Notes under the pieces: model-generated
Seen by the model: only the letters and a program-made list of their open reading frames with translations
Told to the model about the DNA's origin: nothing
The model's database searches: none
NCBI GenBank assembly: GCA_040386295.1
Contig: JAZKFR010000117.1
Location: forward strand, 1-14,319
DNA from: JAZKFR01 sp040386295
GTDB taxonomy: Bacteria > Pseudomonadota > Gammaproteobacteria > Burkholderiales > Rhodocyclaceae
Length of the DNA: 14,319 bases
Reading direction: 5' to 3'
Shown: in pieces, positions 1-10,888 of the stretch
Layout of the letters: every line of letters begins with the position of its first letter
Position numbering within the stretch: the stretch's first letter is position 1
Position numbers and translations under genes: made by a program

Positions 1-1179
1 CGTGTTGCCTGTCAAAATCTAGGCGAACGCTGGGTCGACATGGGCGGCAAAAACATAGGCCAGGGCTATACCCACTTCAGAGACTTTCTCGCCGAAATTG
101 GCTCCTTTGAGTTCGAGTACTTTGGCTTAAACTCTGGACAGCAAGTGGGCAACAAGCTTGTCACCCTAAACAAAGACCGCTCCAGCCTGCATAACCTCTT
201 TCAAGTGTCGCGCAGAATCGGTGTACGCGGCATTCATCATCTAATACGCGCGGCCTACTGTATTTACACAAACCGCGATCAGGGCTTTCTAAACACGCCG
301 TTTTTCAACACGCTGTCAAAACATTACGACCAATACCCGCTATCGCATTATTTCAGCGCCAAAACGCATGATTTTCTACTGCGTACCCTCACGGTACGGA
401 TGAATGGTGCAGAGCCCGAGGAGTGCTATTTAGGCAATTTCGGCGCCAATTTAAATTTGCTCATGGACAACTACGAGCAACTCAAAAATGGAATGCACTC
501 CTGGCTAGACGCCTTTGCGCATTGCTCTGAGCGAATCAAGGTACACACGGGGCGGCCAGTGCAGTCAATCTCGAACACAGCGCCCGGTTGGCTATTGAAC
601 GTGGCTGAGCAAACGCTTGAGTACGATGCGCTTGTTCTTGCCCTGCCGGCACAACAGGCCGCCGCTTTGCTGGAACCAGTTGCGTCACAGACTTCGACTT
701 TGCTGCGCGAAATCAACTACTACCCTGTTGCCACCGCCGTTGTCGAGTACGAGAAAGACGTGTTCAACAGGCAAAATCGCGCCATGGTCTTTCCCGTCTC
801 CTCGCCGCTGAGCAATGCCGGTGCTTATGGTTTGCGCGACCTCAATCTAGTCCGTTACACGTTTAGTGGCAGAGCAGCACGCGCTGCTTTCGCACAAGGG
901 GCAGCAGAAACCGAACTCATAGCGCGGGCAGAGCAAGAGGTATCAGCTCACTTCAATATCTCAGGCAATCGAAGAATACGGCATGCTTATCGGCAGATCG
1001 CGCAGGGACTCTGCGCCTACTCTGCTTTTCATCATCAAAGATTACGGCAAATCCAAAACACCTTACCTGAGCAGCTATTTCTAACCGGCGATTATTGGCG
1101 TGGCGTTTCGATTGAAGCTTGCTTCAAGGCGGCCAACGAACAAGCACAGAAAACCATTGAGGCTCTAAACCACACATGA
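1..1179 (+). CDS. FAD-dependent amine oxidase/protoporphyrinogen oxidase-like protein (5' partial)
   Basis: The frame is open from the first base, before the first ATG at position 40, so the gene begins outside the window; 392 residues are visible and the N-terminal GxGxxG dinucleotide-binding motif is missing. The C-terminus carries the typical FAD-binding end of flavin amine oxidases and HemY/PDS-like desaturases: TGDYWRGVSIEACFKAANEQ (about 1084-1143), followed by a helix running to the stop. An early motif, WVDMGGKNIGQGYTHFRDF, fits the substrate/FAD region of this superfamily. The substrate cannot be read from the sequence; amine oxidation, desaturation or ketone formation are all possible. 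The stop overlaps the start of the next gene (ATGA, 1176-1179), so it is probably translationally coupled to the sensor kinase. That coupling suggests a role in the same signalling process, perhaps making or modifying the signal. The superfamily is fairly sure, the role is inference. Confidence 0.8.
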   Translation, partial: RVACQNLGERWVDMGGKNIGQGYTHFRDFLAEIGSFEFEYFGLNSGQQVGNKLVTLNKDRSSLHNLFQVSRRIGVRGIHHLIRAAYCIYTNRDQGFLNTPFFNTLSKHYDQYPLSHYFSAKTHDFLLRTLTVRMNGAEPEECYLGNFGANLNLLMDNYEQLKNGMHSWLDAFAHCSERIKVHTGRPVQSISNTAPGWLLNVAEQTLEYDALVLALPAQQAAALLEPVASQTSTLLREINYYPVATAVVEYEKDVFNRQNRAMVFPVSSPLSNAGAYGLRDLNLVRYTFSGRAARAAFAQGAAETELIARAEQEVSAHFNISGNRRIRHAYRQIAQGLCAYSAFHHQRLRQIQNTLPEQLFLTGDYWRGVSIEACFKAANEQAQKTIEALNHT

Positions 1180-3725
1180 CAAGCTTTAAAGCATTTTTCC
1201 AAGGCGCGCTACGCGAAGGAACGTGGATCTCCACCCACACCCTATTGACTGCTGCTGCGATCGGCACTTTTGGGCATGGTGGTTTTTATTTTTTGTTCAA
1301 GTACGTCTTCCACCTGCCTTACGAGAACCTGCTGTTAAGACTCACGGCAACCGCCTTGTGCGTTTTTCCCCTCCTGGCAAAAATGATCCCACGCTTGTCT
1401 ATCGGCAGATGGATGCCGCTTTACTGGCATGCCATGTTGATCTTCGTATTGCCGTTTATTTTTACCTTCTACCTATTGAAAAACAATTTCCATGAGCTTT
1501 GGCTTTATTGGGAAATTTTCATGGTGTTCATCCTGATTCTCCACACACCCCATTGGTTGATGTTTCTCATCGACCTGCTAGCAGGCATCCTCGGCGCCCT
1601 GGTCTTGTTTGCGCTGACAGATTCGTTCGTCACTTTGAGCTTTAATTTCAATGTTCAGCTATACGCCATAGTCTTTTTATTCAGCATCATTGCCGGGCTT
1701 ATTTTTCAGGCGAGCAACAAAAAATTATTGCAGGACACCGAACAGGCAATTCGCTTAGCAATGTCTGCACTAGCAGGATCGATTGCGCACGAAATGCGCA
1801 ATCCCTTGGGGCAAGTCAAATACAGCCTAGACAATATCGAGAACGCACTACCCAACCCCAGCACAGAACAAATCAATCACCGACTCCCCGCACAGAACCT
1901 GGACAATCTTTACCAATGCCTATCGCAAGGACAATTGGCGATTAAACGCGGCTTGCAAGTGATCACGATGACTTTGGACGAAGTCAAGGGCAAAGCCTTA
2001 GACCCAGCTCAATTTAGCTACTTATCCGCTGAGCAAACGGTGCGTAAAGCAGTCGATGAATACGGTTACGAAACGGATGGAGAACGCAGAAAAGTCAGCG
2101 TTTCAGTGGTGCGTGACTTCACGCTGAGAGGCGATGAAACGGTGTTGATTTTTGTCTTGTTCAACCTGATAAAAAATGCCCTCTACTACTTCAAGACCAG
2201 ACCTCGAGCGACGATCCAAATCAGCGTAGATACACAGGTGATTCGCGTGCGCGATACCGGCCCGGGGATCGCAGCAGAAACCCTAAGGCAGCTGTTTGCG
2301 TCTTTTATCTCGATCAACAAAAGCAACGGCACGGGGCTCGGTTTATCTTATTGCAAACGCAGTATGCAAGACTTTGGTGGAGACATCAGCTGTGCTTCTG
2401 TGGTCGATCAATTCACCGAATTCACCCTGTCGTTCCCGGCTATATCCAGCGCTGAACTGAGTCAATATCAAAATGCGATCCTCGAGAAAGGGAAAACCAG
2501 CTTCTCGGGAAAACGTTTCTTGGTTGTGGACGACATCGATGCAATACGCTACATCACAGCCCACCAACTAGACCATCTGGGTGCCGAAATTATTCAGGCA
2601 CAAAATGGCCAAGAAGCGCTAGAAAAATTACAGGCAGCGCAATTTGATCTGATCTTGATGGATCTGAACATGCCGGTGCTCGATGGGTACGCTGCTGTCG
2701 AAAAAATCCGTGCTGGCGTGGTTCCCTCGCAGCAGCATATTCCGATTGTGGCGTTCACCACAGAAGCTGCTTTCGTCGCACAGGTTAAGACACAAAAAGT
2801 AGGCATCAATGGTTTCTTAAGCAAACCTTGCACCCAATTTGATTTGATTCTTGCTTTACAGCAGGTTTTAGCAGAGAGCGAAGATAAAATCGCATGGTCT
2901 GATTTGCCTTCTATTGCTGACTTGGCTGGCAAATCGGTTCTTGCCGTCGATGACGAAGCCCTGAACAGGCTGATACTCAAACGTTATCTGGGTCTCGCCA
3001 AGATGGTCGTGGTTGAGGCTGAGCATGGCGCTCAGGCTTTGGAACAGCTAGCACAAAAACAATTTGATTTGGTTTTGATGGACATGCAGATGCCAGGGCT
3101 TAGCGGGATCGACGCCACCAGGAAAATCCGCCAAACACCGAGCGCTTACCAACAGGTCAAGATCGTCATTCTCTCAGCCAATTTTGACGAAGCGAGCATG
3201 GAAGCGGCCTACACCGCAGGTGCCGACGAGTTCATGACCAAACCAATTGCTTTAGACCCACAGTATGAGCAAATACGCCGACTATTACACGGCGTCGGCA
3301 CGCAACACAGCAAGCCGAATTCTCAGGCAGAGGCAGACATAGTCGCCAGCTCACCGCACGTCGCTAACGAGGAGAAAATGCAAGCAGCCGAGATCGCCTT
3401 GCTCAACCAACAGGTGTTAGGCACGCTCAAAGACTCCTTGCTTCTGGACGAGGTGCTGACTTTATTTGAGCGCCAATCGGCGCAGTGGATGCGCCTGCTG
3501 GAGCAAAGCTTGGCGGCGCAAAATATCAGCCAGGCGAATCAAGTTTTGCACGCTTACAAAGGCGCCTGCGGCAGCGTCGGAGCGCAAGCCTTACACGAAG
3601 CAATCCGCCATGCTTACCAAATGACACAACGAGGCTCTTGGCCACAAGAGCTTGCGTGGTTTGCGACGATGAAAACACTGCATACGCAAACACTACAAGC
3701 CTTACAACAATATAAATCCAGTTAG
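1176..3725 (+). CDS. CqsS/LqsS-like membrane hybrid histidine kinase (HisKA-HATPase-REC-REC-HPt)
   Basis: An 849-residue membrane sensor kinase. Residues ~20-178 contain about six hydrophobic segments and a PYENLLLR motif that recalls the N-terminal domain of Vibrio CqsS, the receptor for alpha-hydroxyketone autoinducers. The HisKA motif SIAHEMRNPLGQVK has the phospho-accepting His205. The ATPase domain shows the N box FNLIKNALYY (329-338), G1 DTGPGI (360-365) and G2 GTGLGL (385-390). Receiver 1 has D452/D453, phospho-acceptor D496, T528 and K550; receiver 2 has D592/D593, D636, S667 and K689. The C-terminal HPt domain has HAYKGACGSVGA with His792. All phosphorelay residues are present, so the protein should be active; the final response regulator is not in the window. 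As I recall, CqsS has one receiver and no HPt, so this layout is extended. It starts inside the previous stop codon and ends 3 bp from the convergent AfsA-like gene. The kinase call is sure; the CqsS-like sensor is recognised by eye. Confidence 0.93.
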   Translation: MTSFKAFFQGALREGTWISTHTLLTAAAIGTFGHGGFYFLFKYVFHLPYENLLLRLTATALCVFPLLAKMIPRLSIGRWMPLYWHAMLIFVLPFIFTFYLLKNNFHELWLYWEIFMVFILILHTPHWLMFLIDLLAGILGALVLFALTDSFVTLSFNFNVQLYAIVFLFSIIAGLIFQASNKKLLQDTEQAIRLAMSALAGSIAHEMRNPLGQVKYSLDNIENALPNPSTEQINHRLPAQNLDNLYQCLSQGQLAIKRGLQVITMTLDEVKGKALDPAQFSYLSAEQTVRKAVDEYGYETDGERRKVSVSVVRDFTLRGDETVLIFVLFNLIKNALYYFKTRPRATIQISVDTQVIRVRDTGPGIAAETLRQLFASFISINKSNGTGLGLSYCKRSMQDFGGDISCASVVDQFTEFTLSFPAISSAELSQYQNAILEKGKTSFSGKRFLVVDDIDAIRYITAHQLDHLGAEIIQAQNGQEALEKLQAAQFDLILMDLNMPVLDGYAAVEKIRAGVVPSQQHIPIVAFTTEAAFVAQVKTQKVGINGFLSKPCTQFDLILALQQVLAESEDKIAWSDLPSIADLAGKSVLAVDDEALNRLILKRYLGLAKMVVVEAEHGAQALEQLAQKQFDLVLMDMQMPGLSGIDATRKIRQTPSAYQQVKIVILSANFDEASMEAAYTAGADEFMTKPIALDPQYEQIRRLLHGVGTQHSKPNSQAEADIVASSPHVANEEKMQAAEIALLNQQVLGTLKDSLLLDEVLTLFERQSAQWMRLLEQSLAAQNISQANQVLHAYKGACGSVGAQALHEAIRHAYQMTQRGSWPQELAWFATMKTLHTQTLQALQQYKSS

Positions 3726-3728
3726 CTG

Positions 3729-4775
3729 CTAGGCACGCACAGCATCAACACAGGACAGAGCACGCTCAAATTTTTTGGCTTGTTTGTCGATGATGTGCAT
3801 GGTTCTTTCTCTCACCGCCGCATACTCTTGTGCTGAAAAAAAGGCTTGCCCTGATACCACGGCTTCGGCACACAGCCTTCCCTTCTGAAAAATTTGAGAA
3901 ATGACAAGCGCCAAGGCCTCTTTGCCCTGGCGCTGTGCGTCAAAAGCAGGAAAGACTCGAATCAAGACAGGGTAGCCGTGGTCAACATAGCTAAAAAACC
4001 CTATATCAAACGAAAGCAAAGCTAAGCTCCCCTCAACCGGTAGACCCTCCTGATGCACGGCCGCAATAGAGGCTTGGCGCAAGCCCTCCATGAGCAATAC
4101 ACCTTGCACATGATCAGATTCATGGTCAAACCTAAACTCTTCGCTGCGCTCGAACATATTGAACCAATAGAGATTGCCCGTTTTGAACGGGGTCGAAACC
4201 AATACATTTTCAATTTTTCTTTTGTGCACAAGCGTTTTTGAAATCGCTGGCGGCAGTGCGTCTGCGCTGGTCAAAGCCAGATGGGAGCGCGTCAGCCAAT
4301 CAAAATAGGGTGGAAAACTGCGCAGAGATAAACAAACCCCGTTAGCAAAATCTGACAAACCATCTTTTTTCAGCAAAGGCATGTCAATCAGTTCGTCCAA
4401 GGACGCAAAGCTAGACAGCATCTGCTCAGGATAAACACTCACCTCACATTTCTCGGCAAGAAACGCTTTGTAATTGCGTAAGGACTCCAGATCGTTCACG
4501 TAGATCGTATCTGCTTCTTTTTGCGTTACAGGTTCGCCAGATAGGTTGAGCACCAAACTCAGCTCAGTCTTTTCTTGCGTGTGAGCAGTTGAAAGTCCTG
4601 CTCTCGTCGAATCAACAAGGTCGAGCTTATTTAATGAAACGCCAAGCAGAGGCTGTAATGGCTGCAGTGCTTGCTGCTTGCTTACTTGGCGTTTATTGAT
4701 GGGGTCTTTCTCAAACGGAAGACCCACGTTAGCAATCTCACGGGGGGATGCGCTGCTTATTGACGTTTGTAGCAT
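3729..4775 (-). CDS. AfsA/ScbA-like hotdog-domain protein (butyrolactone-type signal synthase family)
   Basis: A 348-residue protein from the ATG at 4775, which has a good ribosome-binding site (GGAGAGTGGAA directly upstream). A longer reading from a TTG at 4868 has none and is rejected. The C-terminal half (about 180-320) matches the AfsA hotdog domain: LVHK at 182-185, then DHESDHVQGVLLMEGLRQ (217-234), the counterpart of the DHPxDHVPGMLLLEAxRQ signature of AfsA, ScbA and BarX, then SFDIGFFSYVD (255-265). In Streptomyces, AfsA transfers a beta-ketoacyl chain from acyl carrier protein to dihydroxyacetone phosphate, the first step to gamma-butyrolactone signals. Classical AfsA has two hotdog repeats; here the N-terminal ~170 residues show no second copy of the signature that I can see. 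The gene is convergent with a CqsS-like receptor kinase, which fits signal production. Family confident; product unknown. Confidence 0.82.
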   Translation of the reverse strand: MLQTSISSASPREIANVGLPFEKDPINKRQVSKQQALQPLQPLLGVSLNKLDLVDSTRAGLSTAHTQEKTELSLVLNLSGEPVTQKEADTIYVNDLESLRNYKAFLAEKCEVSVYPEQMLSSFASLDELIDMPLLKKDGLSDFANGVCLSLRSFPPYFDWLTRSHLALTSADALPPAISKTLVHKRKIENVLVSTPFKTGNLYWFNMFERSEEFRFDHESDHVQGVLLMEGLRQASIAAVHQEGLPVEGSLALLSFDIGFFSYVDHGYPVLIRVFPAFDAQRQGKEALALVISQIFQKGRLCAEAVVSGQAFFSAQEYAAVRERTMHIIDKQAKKFERALSCVDAVRA

Positions 4776-4876
4776 TTCCACTCTCCAAAAAATACGAGGA
4801 TGAGGCACCTTGCTGGACAAACAATCAACCGAATGCCCGGCAATCCCCCCTTTTGTGATTGGCCGCAAAAGTAGAG

Positions 4877-4907
4877 GTTATATGGCTAACGCCAATTTTT
4901 ACTGCAA
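4877..4907 (-). promoter_or_regulatory. Weak candidate promoter of the AfsA-like gene
   Basis: On the minus strand, TTGCAG (4902-4907) and TATAAC (4877-4882) are separated by 19 bp, longer than ideal. The -10 overlaps a small inverted repeat GTTA-N6-TAAC (4877-4890), which could be an operator. The predicted leader would be about 95 nt. Weak evidence. Confidence 0.25.
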
Positions 4908-5066
4908 GTTAATAGCAACCAAGCGAATACTCAGTCGCCCGCAATTGTAAATCCGCAAGCAGTGACTTGCACATTCTTGTCATTGCGCCAACGAATTTAC
5001 TGAAATAGACGGGGGTAATTCAAAACACTTCGCTGCAAGCCAAGGCTAGAGAAGCACGGGAATAAA

Positions 5067-5095
5067 TTGCCGACGGCATAGGCATCCCGTATAAT
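5067..5095 (+). promoter_or_regulatory. Sigma-70 promoter of carAB
   Basis: TTGCCG (-35, 5067-5072), an exact 17-bp spacer and a perfect TATAAT (-10, 5090-5095). Transcription should begin near 5102, giving a leader of about 115 nt before the carA start. It is the best promoter match noticed in the window and fits a housekeeping biosynthetic operon. Confidence 0.8.
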
Positions 5096-5216
5096 CAGCG
5101 GGTTTGCAAAAAACTCGGTGAGCAGCGCCTTAGCCGCTCCTTCACTGCTTCCGTACAAGCCAAAACCAGCAGCAAAGACCCGAGCCACCCAGCCACAAAA
5201 CCAATAGGAGTTTCTC

Positions 5217-6435
5217 GTGCCTTTGTTACCGCCCTTCCCACCCGCGATGCTCGCGCTAGCCGATGGCACGATTTTCCACGGTTACGCGATTGGCGCAGCC
5301 GGACAAGTCTGCGGCGAAGTTGTTTTCAACACCGCCATGACCGGATACCAAGAAATCCTCAGCGATCCCTCTTACTGCCGTCAAATCGTCACGCTCACCT
5401 ACCCGCATATTGGCAACGTTGGTTGCAACCCTGAGGACTTCGAGTCGCGCGCAAATTATGCAGCGGGTCTCGTCATACGCGACCTACCCGTGCGCGCAGA
5501 AAGCTGGCGCGCGCAACAAACGCTGTCGGACTACCTGAAGCAACACGGCATCGTTGCCATCGCCGGTATCGACACGCGACAACTAACGCGCTTACTGAGC
5601 GAGAAAGGCGCGCAATCCGGTTGTATTAGCGCCAGCGCCGAGGCAAAAGCCGCCAAGCCGAACCCAGAAGAACAAGCACAAGCGATTGCTCAAGCCTTGG
5701 CGTTTCCGGGTTTAGCTGGAATGGATTTAGCCAAAGTCGTCAGCGTCGACACGCCCTATGTTTGGTCAGGTGGCGAATGGACTTTGCAAGCGACTTTGCA
5801 AGCTTATCGCCAAAACGCACAAGATTCCAGCCAACATTCTCTGGAGCAAAATACGAGCAAGGCAGAATTTCACGTCGTCGCCTACGACTTCGGGATCAAA
5901 CACAACATCCTGCGCATGCTGATCAACCGTGGTTGCAAAGTGACTGTTGTACCAGCCCAAACCTCAGCCGCCGAAGTTCTACGCTACCAACCGGACGGTG
6001 TTTTTCTATCGAACGGCCCAGGCGACCCAGAGCCTTGCACCTACGCCATCGAAGCCATTCGCGAATTATTGGCCAAAGCAATTCCGCTTTACGGCATCTG
6101 CTTGGGGCATCAACTGCTCGCGCTAGCATCAGGTGCCAAGACTTTAAAAATGAAATTCGGGCATCACGGCGCGAACCACCCCGTGCAAGATTTGGCGACA
6201 AAACAAGTACTCATCACCAGTCAAAATCACGGCTTTGCGGTTGACCCAAATAGCTTGCCGAAGAATTTAGAAGCGACGCATATTTCCCTATTCGATGGTT
6301 CACTGCAAGGGATCGCCAGAACCGATGTGCCTGCATTCTCCTTCCAAGGTCACCCTGAAGCCAGCCCCGGCCCTAGCGATGCAGCCTATTTGTTTGATCG
6401 CTTTATCACCCTGATGCGCGCAGCGAAAGCAAGCC

Positions 6436-6443
<8 letters not shown>
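5217..6443 (+). CDS. carA: Carbamoyl-phosphate synthetase small (glutaminase) subunit
   Basis: Hydrolyses glutamine and passes ammonia through a tunnel to CarB, which makes carbamoyl phosphate for arginine and pyrimidine synthesis. The N-terminal CPSase small-subunit domain is clear (LADGTIFHGYAIGA, GEVVFNTAMTGYQEILSDPS, LTYPHIGN). The C-terminal class I glutamine amidotransferase has nucleophile Cys295 in GICLGHQ and the partners His379 and Glu381 in GHPEAS. The start is GTG at 5217, supported by AGGAG (5206-5210) six bases upstream and by the alignment of the N-terminus. At 408 residues it is somewhat longer than the usual ~380; the extra length seems to lie in a Gln/Ser/Asn-rich linker (about 195-218) between the two domains. 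It overlaps carB by 8 bp and is transcribed from the promoter at 5067-5095. Confidence 0.97.
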
Positions 6444-9642
<3,199 letters not shown>

Positions 9643-9643
9643 T

Positions 9644-9728
9644 AGCGGCTCACCGTGCACAATTTTTTGTATTGTGCGTATCCACAAGCGTTGCTTGGTC
9701 GATTGCTTCGCGAATCCGCCCTACGAGA
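9644..9728 (+). repeat. Dispersed repeat copy R1 downstream of carB
   Basis: This 85-bp segment aligns over its whole length with 12067-12158: both begin AGCGGCTCACCGTG (14 identical bases) and end CCCTACGAGA, with a shared middle (TTGTGCG, ATTGCT-CGCGAA). It corresponds to the right half of the MITE-like element at 12021-12156. It contains a perfect 7-bp stem GCACAAT/ATTGTGC (9657-9663 and 9671-9677) with a T-rich loop, which might slow transcription leaving carB but lacks a T-tract after the stem. Confidence 0.7.
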
Positions 9729-9768
9729 CTAAAATCATCGGCAGTCATTATTTGAAATGAGGAATGTC

Positions 9769-10062
9769 ATGGAAGTGAGAACCAGCGAAACGATTTCCAT
9801 TGCCGACATCCAAAGTCGGACTGATGAGATTTTCGATCGAATTGAGCGCGGCGAACAGGATAAATACGTTGTGCTTAAGGACAATGAAATTGCGGCCGTT
9901 CTATTACCCGCTGATCGTTATCAAGCACTGCTAGACGAACTAGAAGATTTGCGTATCGACGCCATTGCGGCCGAACGTACGTCTAGCTTTGATCCAAGCA
10001 CGGCGATACCGCTAGATGCACTGCTGGCAAAATACGACGTACCACGCGAAGGTAGTCATTAA
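9769..10062 (+). CDS. Phd/YefM-family antitoxin
   Basis: A 97-residue antitoxin from the ATG at 9769, preferred over the in-frame ATG at 9757 because TGAGGA (9758-9763) is correctly spaced before it. The N-terminus (ETISIADIQSRTDEIFDRIE) and the following YVVLKDNEIAAVLLPADRYQALLDELEDL match the Phd/YefM DNA-binding fold, which represses its own promoter; the acidic C-terminal tail (ERTSSFDPSTAIPLDALLAKYDV) should wrap the toxin. Its TAA overlaps the toxin start by one base (TAATG), the usual coupled arrangement. A TAAAAT (9730-9735) just after the upstream repeat could be its -10 box, but no good -35 is seen. Confidence 0.88.
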   Translation: MEVRTSETISIADIQSRTDEIFDRIERGEQDKYVVLKDNEIAAVLLPADRYQALLDELEDLRIDAIAAERTSSFDPSTAIPLDALLAKYDVPREGSH

Positions 10063-10337
10063 TGCCTTGGCGNNNNNNNNNNGACAAGGATTTAGGCAGC
10101 TTGGGTACGGCAGAAACGCGTGTTGTGCTGGCTGTCATTCGTGACCGTATACGCGATGGCGAACCAGACAAATTGGGCAAAGCTTTAACTGGTCGCCTGG
10201 CTGGACATCGTCGCATTCGCACAGGCAGCACACGGATTGTCTATCGAGTGAATGCAGAAGCCATTGAAGTTTTAGTCGTCGCGGTGGGGCAACGCCGCGA
10301 TTCCGAAGTTTATGCTGCGGCCGAGCGACGCGTTTAA
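10062..10337 (+). CDS. RelE/ParE-family toxin, interrupted by an N run
   Basis: Begins MPW, then ten undetermined bases, then DKDLGSLGTAETRVVLAVIR and, after LTGRLAGHRRIRTGSTRIVYRVN, EAIEVLVVAVGQRRDSEVY. This is the compact RelE/ParE fold: helical hairpin, then strands ending in the typical VGxRRDxxVY. Such toxins either cleave mRNA at the ribosome (RelE type) or poison gyrase (ParE type); the sequence alone does not decide. Relatives usually have about nine residues between the W and the KDL helix; here only five fit, so the ten Ns probably stand for a longer stretch (about 22 bp would keep the frame). The gene is likely intact in the organism. It follows the antitoxin with a 1-bp overlap. 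Confidence 0.82.
   Translation: MPWXXXXDKDLGSLGTAETRVVLAVIRDRIRDGEPDKLGKALTGRLAGHRRIRTGSTRIVYRVNAEAIEVLVVAVGQRRDSEVYAAAERRV
10073..10082. other. Run of ten N (assembly gap)
   Basis: Ten undetermined bases within the 5' part of the toxin gene. A round number of Ns usually marks a scaffold join of unknown length, so coordinates downstream may be shifted relative to the true chromosome. Confidence 0.95.
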
Positions 10338-10406
10338 ACATCAATCCTTAAATCACCGCTAAAGCCAAATACGCGCATTAGTGATTCTGTTTCGGTAACC
10401 AACACA

Positions 10407-10883
10407 ATGAACAAAGTCCCCCTCACCACTAACGGCGCAGAAAAACTTCGCGCTGAACTGCATCAACTGAAAACCGTCGAGCGCCCATCGGTAATCGCCG
10501 CAATTGCCGAAGCGCGCTCGCATGGCGATCTTTCAGAAAACGCCGAGTACGACGCAGCCAAAGAACGGCAAGGATTTGTCGAAGGGCGCATTCAAGAGAT
10601 CGAAGGCAAGCTCTCAAACGCGCAGATCATCGACCCAAAAATGCTCGACGCCGATGGCCGTTGCGTTTTTGGCGCAACAGTAGACCTCGAAGACCAGGCC
10701 TCGAGCGCGCAAGTGAAGTATCAAATCGTTGGTGAAGACGAAGCCGACATCAAAGTTGGCAAGGTCTCGATCAACTCACCGATTGCCCGCGCACTGATCG
10801 GCAAATTCGCCGGCGACATCGCCGAAGTGCAAGCCCCCGGCGGCGTTCGCGCATACGAAGTTCTAGACGTGCGTTACGAATAA
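10407..10883 (+). CDS. greA: Transcription elongation factor GreA
   Basis: 158 residues, the usual length. GreA enters the secondary channel of RNA polymerase and stimulates cleavage of backtracked RNA. The N-terminal coiled coil (about 8-75) carries the tip motif DLSENAEY with the acidic pair Asp41 and Glu44 that coordinates the catalytic magnesium. The C-terminal FKBP-like domain (about 80-158) includes VGEDEADIKVGKVSINSPIA and ends in a short strand. The start is the only good one for this N-terminus (NKVPLTTNGAEKLR), though no clear Shine-Dalgarno is seen before it. In related genomes greA usually follows carB directly; here a toxin-antitoxin pair lies between, so greA either reads through from upstream or uses a promoter I could not identify in 10338-10406. 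Confidence 0.97.
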   Translation: MNKVPLTTNGAEKLRAELHQLKTVERPSVIAAIAEARSHGDLSENAEYDAAKERQGFVEGRIQEIEGKLSNAQIIDPKMLDADGRCVFGATVDLEDQASSAQVKYQIVGEDEADIKVGKVSINSPIARALIGKFAGDIAEVQAPGGVRAYEVLDVRYE

Positions 10884-10888
10884 ACAAC

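Larger units (their letters stand above)
4776..5216. promoter_or_regulatory. Divergent intergenic region between the AfsA-like gene and carA
   Basis: 441 bp without a credible gene. The right part holds a strong carA promoter (5067-5095) and a leader of roughly 115 nt. The left part is AT-richer and should hold the promoter of the AfsA-like gene. A short pyrimidine-type leader peptide or attenuator hairpin was looked for and not found. Confidence 0.6.

Noticed and set aside
4776..4868. Longer N-terminus of the AfsA-like protein from a TTG at 4868
   Set aside because: There is no ribosome-binding site at the TTG, the extra 31 residues look non-coding, and the ATG at 4775 has a strong GGAGAG site.
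9657..9677. Hairpin GCACAAT/ATTGTGC after carB as a terminator
   Set aside because: The T-run is in the loop and not after the stem, and the sequence belongs to a dispersed repeat.
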